Below, piece by piece: positions 1 to 5,302 of a stretch of DNA of 18,703 bases. The position numbers and the translations under genes are program-made. The first letter of the stretch is position 1; each line of letters begins with the position of its first letter. Where the stretch lies: the NCBI GenBank assembly GCA_020426125.1, contig JAGQQQ010000151.1:1-18703 (forward strand). Reading direction: 5' to 3'. The notes under the pieces were generated by a model. The model searched no databases and was not told the DNA's origin. It worked only from the letters and a program-made list of their open reading frames with translations. This DNA is from Planctomycetaceae bacterium (GTDB taxonomy: Bacteria > Planctomycetota > Planctomycetia > Planctomycetales > Planctomycetaceae).

Positions 1-174
1 GGACCAGCGGGTGGTAGGAAATCGAGAAGCCATGGGAAAACTGACGGGAATAAAAGAGAGTCAAGGAGCAAGAACGCGCGAGCGGCTGTCACGGTGTTTG
101 CCAGAAAGGAACGATCCCCGAATGAATTCTGGCCGTCCTGTTGAATGTTCAGTTGCTTGTTCCACAACGATACA

Positions 175-220
175 TTGGGTAAGGTGGATGGGTCTAGCGT
201 GGCCGTCCACTATTACCCAA
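175..220. repeat. Imperfect inverted repeat / hairpin in the leader
   Basis: TTGGGTAA (175-182) pairs with TTACCCAA (213-220). After a small internal bulge, GTGGA (184-188) pairs with TCCAC (206-210), leaving a 17-nt loop. This makes 13 base pairs in total. It could be a structured RNA element, a 3' UTR stem of an upstream gene or a protein-binding dyad. No downstream T-run makes it a terminator. Confidence 0.5.
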
Positions 221-296
221 CTTGAGAGATGTGGGGATGACACGAAAGCCAACACAAGGCATTTCTGAGTGGATCTCTCCCGTCTTAGACGTCTTT

Positions 297-326
297 CCGT
301 TCCGATTCAGAACGGCTTTCTCTTTT
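297..326 (+). terminator. Possible rho-independent terminator of an upstream transcript
   Basis: CCGTTC (297-302) pairs with GAACGG (310-315) around a 7-nt loop and is followed by CTTTCTCTTTT (316-326). The stem is only 6 bp and the T-run is interrupted by C, so this is a weak call. If real, it would end a rightward transcript coming from beyond the left edge and insulate the translocon operon. Confidence 0.35.
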
Positions 327-361
327 CAGTGGCATCTTCTTTGATCGGTCTGGACATTTCC

Positions 362-378
362 GCCCACTCTCAGTGGGC
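362..378. repeat. Perfect 7-bp hairpin
   Basis: GCCCACT (362-368) and AGTGGGC (372-378) form a perfect stem closed by the loop CTC. It is not followed by a T-run. It lies about 180 bp upstream of the first translocon gene and could be an operator or a leader-RNA stem. Its function is not known. Confidence 0.45.
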
Positions 379-559
379 CTTCAACCCCTTGGATCTTTCA
401 CAACCTCATTCCTGGAAAAGGTTTGTGGACATCTTATTTGAAATCGCTGGAGAAGCCGGTTCAAAAAACTGAGTTTTCGCGCAGACTCGCCAGGATTCTC
501 TCGAATCTCAAGGTGACAAGCGATCAAGTTCATTTCAACCCGTTTGGGAGTTTGTTCTG

Positions 560-871
560 ATGAGCCAATCGTTGAATAGCCAAGTTTCTCAAAGCCCGGA
601 AGACGTTTCCAAAGAGACCGAGCGAATTCTCGCGGAGTATGAGCGGCTGTTCAAGGAATGGACGAATGTCCAACAGTCCCTGCAAGCCGTCTACTCCGAC
701 CTGGGGGTGACTCAGGAACGAGTTCTCAAGTTCGTCGAAGACGGCAATTTGGGGACCGAGAACCAACAGCAGTTCGACGAAATGATGGCCGAACTGGAGG
801 CCGCCGACGCAGCCTCGGCGGCCGGAGCCAAATCGGCTCCCGTTCCCAAGCGACCGCGAATGATGATCTGA
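560..871 (+). CDS. Small coiled-coil T3SS protein, candidate SseA/CesA-type chaperone
   Basis: A 103-residue, strongly charged and helical protein with no TM segment or signal peptide. Residues about 14-52 and 55-87 look like two amphipathic helices separated near a Gly at about 50 (SDLGVTQER). The tail is Ala-rich and then basic (KRPRMM). It was not identified by motif. Its position directly before an EspA/SseB-like gene, its size and its helical character match SseA of SPI-2 and CesA/CesAB of LEE, roughly 107-residue coiled-coil chaperones that hold the filament protein unpolymerised in the cytoplasm. An alternative is the needle subunit SctF, which is also a small helical hairpin, but the C-terminal half lacks a clear needle-like signature. 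ATG 560 follows GGGAG. It is probably co-transcribed with the next gene, 48 bp downstream. Confidence 0.6.
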   Translation: MSQSLNSQVSQSPEDVSKETERILAEYERLFKEWTNVQQSLQAVYSDLGVTQERVLKFVEDGNLGTENQQQFDEMMAELEAADAASAAGAKSAPVPKRPRMMI

Positions 872-919
872 TCGCGAAGACACTTCCGAAAACAACTTCA
901 CACGAATCGAGGTCACGCC

Positions 920-2215
920 ATGAACACCAATCCAATCCAAGGTAAACCTGTTTATGATGTCCCGACTCCGCTGGCGTCCGGCGACATCTCAACGATGTCA
1001 ATTGAAGAATTGATGTTCTTCGTGATGAGCCGGCGGACTCAATTGCTGGAAGACGGCGTTCGCGGTTACGCGAAACAAATGGAAGAGCGAAACAAGGAGA
1101 TGCACAAAGCCAATCTGGCTTTGTCCGATGCTCGCAACATCTCCGCAGGTTTGGGAGAAAACGACACGGCCGTGCTTCCTCCCAACCTCGCGGAATTCAT
1201 CGAGGCCAATGGCATTGCCTTGCCAGGCCTGAACTCCGGAAAAGCGGAAGCTCTCGCTCCGCAAGAAGCTGTCGAAATTGCCCAGAGTGTCGAGTCCTGG
1301 CTGAAGACTCAACAGAATGCGACCGGGGCTCCGAAATCCAACAATTTGAATTTGCCAGCGAACATCATCAACGACTTGAACCGCCTCGGGATTCCTGTTC
1401 CCGATGGAGAAAAGAGCGGAGAACGCGGTATTGGATTGTCCAAAGATCAGCAGACGGCGTTGCTGAATGAAGTGCAGATCAAGATTCAGAATCTCCCCGC
1501 ACAATCGGTCGAACCGCCCGCCGTGTCGGCGACTCCACCGTCTGGTCAAAAGCCGGCTCCCGTCGCTGCCGCCGCAGGACAACAGACCGCCGCACAGGCC
1601 ACGAATCCCTATGACGCTCCATTGGCGGAGTTTAATCGAATCGCTGGGGATTTGGGGGCAATCAAGAATCGCGTTGGACGCGAACCCACCTACAACTTCA
1701 TCCGTGCCGGAGCCAAAGGCCTGAATCCGGCGACGCAGCGTTTTCTACGGAAAGGCGAGTTCGCAGGTTTCCATCTGAGTCGGCTGAGTGAGGGGGACAT
1801 CGGCGCCATTCGAGAAAAGTTGCTAGCCGGGCAATCTAAATTCAACTCGACAACGGTGGACACGCCGGATTTGACGCCCCCACCGGCCACATCGACATCG
1901 CCGCCGAACACTGGAGCCAGCCAAGCCGCGACGCCCCAGACGCCGGCCCCTTCGAACACGGACGTCGCCTCTGTGACGAACGAAACGGGTCAGGCAGCGA
2001 CGTCGAATGCCGGACGGTCATTCACTAAGGAGGAATGGCAATCGATTATCAGCAGCTTGCAGGGGCATCAGGAAAAGCTCAACAACGAATCCCAGTTGGA
2101 CATGATTAAGTTCCAGTCGCTTCTGACCAAGTTCAACACGCAAGTCGAAATGCTCTCCAACACGATGCGAAAAGTCCAAGAAGCACTCTCTTCAATCGTG
2201 CGGAATATCAGTTAG
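920..2215 (+). CDS. sctA: EspA/SseB/LcrV-like hydrophilic translocator (tip or filament protein)
   Basis: A 431-residue protein without signal peptide or TM segment. Residues 26-75 form a long N-terminal helix (IEELMFFVMSRR onward). Residues 369-431 form a C-terminal helix ending in LSSIVRNIS, the arrangement seen in EspA/SseB/IpaD-type tip proteins, whose two helices pack as a coiled coil. Between them are three related segments (86-133, 145-192, 268-310), each starting with an LP/LNP helix followed by a G-containing loop and a helix. Each resembles the single central module of EspA. Pro/Ala/Thr/Gln-rich linkers occupy 193-232 and 312-366. EspA and SseB are only about 190 residues, so this protein is more than twice the usual size. 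Its role is to cap or extend the needle and scaffold the SctE/SctB pore. ATG 920 follows GAGG at 6-nt spacing. The family call rests on architecture and synteny, not on an alignment search. Confidence 0.72.
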   Translation: MNTNPIQGKPVYDVPTPLASGDISTMSIEELMFFVMSRRTQLLEDGVRGYAKQMEERNKEMHKANLALSDARNISAGLGENDTAVLPPNLAEFIEANGIALPGLNSGKAEALAPQEAVEIAQSVESWLKTQQNATGAPKSNNLNLPANIINDLNRLGIPVPDGEKSGERGIGLSKDQQTALLNEVQIKIQNLPAQSVEPPAVSATPPSGQKPAPVAAAAGQQTAAQATNPYDAPLAEFNRIAGDLGAIKNRVGREPTYNFIRAGAKGLNPATQRFLRKGEFAGFHLSRLSEGDIGAIREKLLAGQSKFNSTTVDTPDLTPPPATSTSPPNTGASQAATPQTPAPSNTDVASVTNETGQAATSNAGRSFTKEEWQSIISSLQGHQEKLNNESQLDMIKFQSLLTKFNTQVEMLSNTMRKVQEALSSIVRNIS

Positions 2216-2236
2216 ACAGCGTTTCGTTTGCGTGTC

Positions 2237-2284
2237 GGGGGTTCGTTCTCATCGTTGTTTCCCTGGCTTGGAGAACGATCCCCC
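2237..2284 (+). promoter_or_regulatory. Long hairpin between the tip gene and the SycD chaperone gene
   Basis: Positions 2237-2250 (GGGGGTTCGTTCTC) pair with 2271-2284 (GAGAACGATCCCCC), giving 13 pairs and one T-T mismatch around a 20-nt loop. The stem sits alone in the 113-bp gap between two genes of the same operon and is followed by a loosely T-rich stretch (2285-2304). It could partially terminate transcription, stabilise the 3' end of the tip mRNA, or be a processing site. Any of these would let the tip protein be made in excess over the chaperone and translocators. Confidence 0.65.
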
Positions 2285-2328
2285 TCATTTCCCATTTTGA
2301 TTTCGCTACTCGAACTCGAAGAACACAC

Positions 2329-2853
2329 ATGTCGACTTCTCTCAAAGACCTTCCCCAGATTGACGAAGAGCAGTTACAAGACGTCGCAAGCCGGTTTCTT
2401 GAAGAAGGCCAGACATTCAAAGAGTTACATGGTTTGGCCGATGAGGAGCTCGAAGCGGTCTACGCGGTCGCCCACAACTTTGTCACCAATGGCAAATTCC
2501 GGCAAGCCGAGTCGCTGTTTCGCTTCCTGTGCTTCTACGACCATCTGAATCGCAATTACTGGATGGGTCTGGGAGTTTGCCGCAAAGGCATGGGAAACTT
2601 TGAAGCGGCGGTGCACGCGTTCGGACTGGCCGGGATTCTCGACCTGCACGATCCCCGAGCCGCGCTCCAATCGGCGGAATGCCATCTCCGGCTCGGGCAC
2701 ACGGACGAAGCCGTCAGTGCCTTGAACGCCGCGTTGGCTAGCGGTGCCGAACACGAGAAATTTCAACCGATTCGTGAAAAAGCGGCCCTGATGCTGAGTG
2801 CCGTCCAGTCTGGCGAATCGAACTTAGAAACATCATCAGGACCGAAAACATGA
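2329..2853 (+). CDS. sycD: T3SS class II chaperone of translocators, LcrH/SycD/IpgC/SscA family
   Basis: A 174-residue cytoplasmic TPR protein. Three tandem repeats are visible at about 40-73 (EAVYAVAHNFVTNGKFRQAE), 74-107 (NYWMGLGVCRKGMGNFEAAV) and 108-141 (RAALQSAECHLRLGHTDEAV), which is the classic LcrH/SycD pattern. These chaperones bind short N-terminal motifs of the two hydrophobic translocators in their concave TPR groove and keep them soluble before export. The next gene starts inside this gene's stop codon (ATGA at 2850-2853), so synthesis of chaperone and SctE is translationally coupled, as in ipgC-ipaB or lcrH-yopB arrangements. Family assignment is firm. The exact partner specificity is inferred from position. 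Confidence 0.93.
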   Translation: MSTSLKDLPQIDEEQLQDVASRFLEEGQTFKELHGLADEELEAVYAVAHNFVTNGKFRQAESLFRFLCFYDHLNRNYWMGLGVCRKGMGNFEAAVHAFGLAGILDLHDPRAALQSAECHLRLGHTDEAVSALNAALASGAEHEKFQPIREKAALMLSAVQSGESNLETSSGPKT

Positions 2854-3854
2854 ACACCATACCCCCCGCGGGAACAAATCCCGCAACTCGATCTGCGGAA
2901 ATGGCTCCTGCTGAGATCCGCCAAGCCGCGGGGCACGTCGCGGGAGTCTCCGCAGTCACGGTCGGATCAGCCGATTCCATCGAGGAATTCCCCAATGACA
3001 CGGTACTGGATTCTCCTTCACTCAGCCCGGATGACGCAATGACGTTGTTGCAAGGCTTGATGGCGAAGTTGGGGAACGAGTCGCAGAAGTCCGCGACCGA
3101 GGGGGTCCGGGCAAATTCGGACAAACAAAAGGCGGCACGAGAGGAACAACAGAAGAAATTGCTGGAAGCTGCCGAGTCGGTCGGGAAGGCTGCCAAAGCC
3201 GGGAAACTGAACGAAGCCTTTGGATGGCTGGGAGCCGGATTGGCGATCGCGGTTGCTTTGCTCACGGTCTTTTCCCTCGGGACGGCCACCGTGCCGGCCA
3301 TTGTCGGAGTCGTGGGAGCCATGGTCGGAGCTGCACTCTCCATGACCAGTCAAGTTGTCAATTCGATCCCAGGTGCGATGGATGCCATGGGGGAGGATGG
3401 GGCCAAGGCGTTCATGTATACGATGTTGGCTCTACAAATCGCTGCGGCGGGCGTCAGTTTGGGCGGAGGCATCGCGAATGGGGCCACCAAGGCTGGCACT
3501 GTCGCCACTGAGGAGGGAGCCAAAACCGTGTTGAGTAAGGTCCTGACGGAGTCCCAGCGGGCGACTGCCCAAAAATTGCAGTTTGGGACGCAGATTGCGG
3601 AAGGCGTTAACGAAATAGGGGCAGGAGCCAATCAGATCGCAGCCGGAAAGTTCCACTACGACGCCGATCAGTCCAAGGCGGATGCCGCCGTCGTGGAAAA
3701 GTGGCTACGGATGCTCCAACACCAGGATCAGGAAGCCGTGGAATTCGTCCGCTCGATACAGGAGTCGGTCGACAACGGCTGGCAAGTCGTTGCGAGCATC
3801 GTTTCTGATGCGGCCGACCTGCAACACACCGTCGTCCAGCAAACTTCAGTCTAA
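2850..3854 (+). CDS. sctE: Major hydrophobic translocator SctE (YopB/IpaB/SseC/EspD-like)
   Basis: A 334-residue protein. It has a hydrophilic N-terminus and a charged coiled-coil segment (about 85-120, with KQKAAREEQQKKLLEAA). A hydrophobic hairpin follows at about 126-168 (LAIAVALLTVFSLG, then VPAIVGVVGAMVGAALS), then another hydrophobic stretch at 190-210 and a helical C-terminus. This layout is that of SctE proteins, which insert into the host membrane and form the translocation pore with SctB. Near the N-terminus, PSLSP (56-60) resembles the P-x-L-x-x-P motif bound by SycD-type chaperones. No signal peptide is present, as expected for a T3SS substrate. The gene overlaps its chaperone gene by 4 bp and is followed 11 bp later by sctB. 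Length is close to EspD (about 380) and smaller than SseC or IpaB. Confidence 0.85.
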   Translation: MNTIPPAGTNPATRSAEMAPAEIRQAAGHVAGVSAVTVGSADSIEEFPNDTVLDSPSLSPDDAMTLLQGLMAKLGNESQKSATEGVRANSDKQKAAREEQQKKLLEAAESVGKAAKAGKLNEAFGWLGAGLAIAVALLTVFSLGTATVPAIVGVVGAMVGAALSMTSQVVNSIPGAMDAMGEDGAKAFMYTMLALQIAAAGVSLGGGIANGATKAGTVATEEGAKTVLSKVLTESQRATAQKLQFGTQIAEGVNEIGAGANQIAAGKFHYDADQSKADAAVVEKWLRMLQHQDQEAVEFVRSIQESVDNGWQVVASIVSDAADLQHTVVQQTSV

Positions 3855-3865
3855 AGGACATTCCC

Positions 3866-4771
3866 ATGACCGGTATTCAAAACAATCCGAATTCGGCAAT
3901 TCGCCCGCCCCACATTCACGACATTCCCGACCACGGTTCAACCGTCGCCGGGCCAACGCAAAACGTCGTCAACCTCGACATTCTCAAGGCCGCCGCCATC
4001 GATGGTCAGTCCGGCGTTGAAATGCTGGATCCTCCGCGTCACGAAGTGTCGTCGAGCTTGCTCGCCACCCTCGGAGGCCGGCTCTCGGGAGTCCAGGATG
4101 AGATCGCCGGCATGTCGACGTTAATGACGTTGATTCTGAAGATGTCGATCAACCAGCGAGAAGGGGCTCGGGAAGCCCGAAACGCGAGCCGGGAAATCGA
4201 GTATGCCGAACTCCAATCTGCGGCGGACAAGATTCGCGAGGCCGCCAACTTTGCTCTGGCCTCCGCGATTGTTTCAGGAACCATGCAAATTGCCGGTGGC
4301 GCCGTTTCGATCGCCGGAAGCGCGAAGGCACTGAACAACGGAAAGAACCCTTCGCAAGAGATCGACAGCCACAACGCGTCCATCAAGAGCATTCAGGAGA
4401 AACTCGCGAATCCCCAACCGGGGGACGATGTCGACAGTCTAGAATCGGATTTGGACCACCACCAGACGGCCATCCAGGCGCAATCGGCCAAACTCGAATA
4501 TGTGAATACAAAAAGCCGGTCTGTTGAGGGTTCGGCCCAGATCGTTTCCTCAGCCGGTGGGATTCTTGGGGGGATCCTCAATCGATTTGAGGCGGAGAGA
4601 CAAGCCGAACAAAAAGAGCACGATGCAGCCTCGCAAAAATTCGAGACATTCGCTCAAAACGAGGAAGACTTCCGCCGTTCGGCCGATGAGATGATCAGTT
4701 CCGTTCGGCAATTGTTGCAGGACATCTACCAGTCCAATGCCCAAGGCGAACGGGCGGCCGTTCAAGTCTGA
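3866..4771 (+). CDS. sctB: Minor hydrophobic translocator SctB (YopD/SseD/EspB-like)
   Basis: A 301-residue protein, with AAAGGA placed before ATG 3866. Residues 81-127 form an amphipathic helix (STLMTLILKMSINQREGARE, then EIEYAELQSAADKIREAA) leading into a small-residue hydrophobic segment at 128-152 (ASAIVSGTMQIAGGAVSIAG). This is the hallmark pairing of SctB proteins. A linker and coiled coil (about 163-220, containing DLDHHQ) follow, then a second Gly-rich hydrophobic segment at 223-238 (SAQIVSSAGGILGGIL) and a charged C-terminal coiled coil (240-293). SctB joins SctE in the host-membrane pore. Direct placement after sctE, as in sseC-sseD and yopB-yopD, supports the call. No N-terminal Sec signal is present, consistent with type III export. 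Confidence 0.83.
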   Translation: MTGIQNNPNSAIRPPHIHDIPDHGSTVAGPTQNVVNLDILKAAAIDGQSGVEMLDPPRHEVSSSLLATLGGRLSGVQDEIAGMSTLMTLILKMSINQREGAREARNASREIEYAELQSAADKIREAANFALASAIVSGTMQIAGGAVSIAGSAKALNNGKNPSQEIDSHNASIKSIQEKLANPQPGDDVDSLESDLDHHQTAIQAQSAKLEYVNTKSRSVEGSAQIVSSAGGILGGILNRFEAERQAEQKEHDAASQKFETFAQNEEDFRRSADEMISSVRQLLQDIYQSNAQGERAAVQV

Positions 4772-4798
4772 TCTCGAACGTCATTTCCCTGAAATCTC

Positions 4799-4833
4799 AA
4801 CGCCGCCAATCGAAACTTCAGGTTGGGGGCGTT
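4799..4833 (+). promoter_or_regulatory. Hairpin between sctB and the downstream chaperone gene
   Basis: AACGCCGCCAA (4799-4809) pairs with TTGGGGGCGTT (4823-4833): 10 pairs and one G-G mismatch around a 13-nt loop. It lies in the 84-bp gap before the chaperone start at 4856, just upstream of its AGGAA ribosome-binding site. There is no good T-run, so an mRNA stability or processing role is as likely as attenuation. Confidence 0.5.
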
Positions 4834-4842
4834 TCCGCTCTC

Positions 4843-4847
4843 AGGAA
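4843..4847 (+). promoter_or_regulatory. Ribosome-binding site deciding the start at 4856
   Basis: AGGAA lies 8 nt before ATG 4856. The reading frame stays open back to a TTG at 4823, but that TTG is part of the 3' arm of the hairpin and has no Shine-Dalgarno sequence. The ATG is therefore preferred. Confidence 0.6.
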
Positions 4848-4855
4848 CCTCATCG

Positions 4856-5290
4856 ATGTCAAACCAGAAACGTCTGGACGCCCTACGCCAGGAACTGAAC
4901 CTCGGCGACTGGGAGCCGAACTCCGAAGGGATCTACGAGATTGTCTTTGACGACGGGTTGGAGGTTCAATTTCAGTCGATCGGGGACCGACGCCTGATCC
5001 TGAAATCTCGGTTGGAAGTCGCTCCAGAAGATCCCGCTAGTCGCGAATCGTTCATTCGTGACACTCTCAAACGGAGTTTGGAGAAGATACGCAGATCGGC
5101 GGGAATAGTGACAATCGAACGGTCGAATCGAACACTCTGGCTGTATCGACAACTCCGGACCGATCAATTGGATGATGCCGCGTTCTTCGCGGCGATCGAG
5201 GAGTTTTTGGTCACATTGGAATGGTGGCTTCAGGTCGGTCAAAGCGGGCCGCAGGCGAGTCTTCCACCCGATTTCATCTTGCGCCCCTGA
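4856..5290 (+). CDS. CesT/SycE-fold class I T3SS chaperone
   Basis: A small acidic protein of 144 residues in the size range of class I chaperones (about 110-160). The order of elements fits the alpha-beta-beta-beta-alpha-beta-beta-alpha fold: an N-terminal helix (RLDALRQELNL), hydrophobic strands (GIYEIVFDDGLEVQFQSI, RRLILKSRLEVA), a middle helix (FIRDTLKRSLEKIRRSA), further strands (IVTIERSNRTLWLYRQL) and a C-terminal helix (AFFAAIEEFLVTLEWWLQV). Such dimeric chaperones bind effectors or translocators in the cytoplasm. The client is unknown. By position it may serve a translocon component, or an effector encoded elsewhere. It ends 12 bp before the secretin gene, so the two are probably co-transcribed. 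The fold call is by pattern only. Confidence 0.7.
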   Translation: MSNQKRLDALRQELNLGDWEPNSEGIYEIVFDDGLEVQFQSIGDRRLILKSRLEVAPEDPASRESFIRDTLKRSLEKIRRSAGIVTIERSNRTLWLYRQLRTDQLDDAAFFAAIEEFLVTLEWWLQVGQSGPQASLPPDFILRP

Positions 5291-5302
5291 CAGGGATGGG
5301 AA

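Larger units (their letters stand above)
1..559. other. Non-coding leader upstream of the translocon operon
   Basis: No convincing gene lies in this stretch. Two short + strand open frames (11-268 and 269-472) have no recognisable domain and span hairpins, so I treat them as chance. What can be seen is an imperfect hairpin at 175-220, a terminator-like stem followed by a T-rich run at 297-326, and a perfect 7-bp stem with a 3-nt loop at 362-378. The promoter of the translocon operon should lie between about 380 and 540, but I could not pick out a convincing -35/-10 pair. The first gene has a GGGAG ribosome-binding site about 10 nt before its ATG at 560. Confidence 0.6.

Noticed and set aside
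11..268. 85-codon open frame on the + strand in the leader
   Set aside because: No domain or secretion signal, no compositional pattern of a real protein, and it runs through the 175-220 hairpin.
269..472. 67-codon GTG-started open frame
   Set aside because: No Shine-Dalgarno, no recognisable features, and it covers both the terminator-like stem and the 7-bp hairpin.
2738..3343. 201-codon frame antisense to sctE
   Set aside because: The Ala/Ser/Pro-rich product is the expected shadow of GC-rich coding DNA. The sense strand encodes a recognisable translocator.
4823..4855. TTG-initiated extension of the class I chaperone
   Set aside because: The start codon lies in a hairpin arm with no ribosome-binding site. 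ATG 4856 has AGGAA at good spacing.
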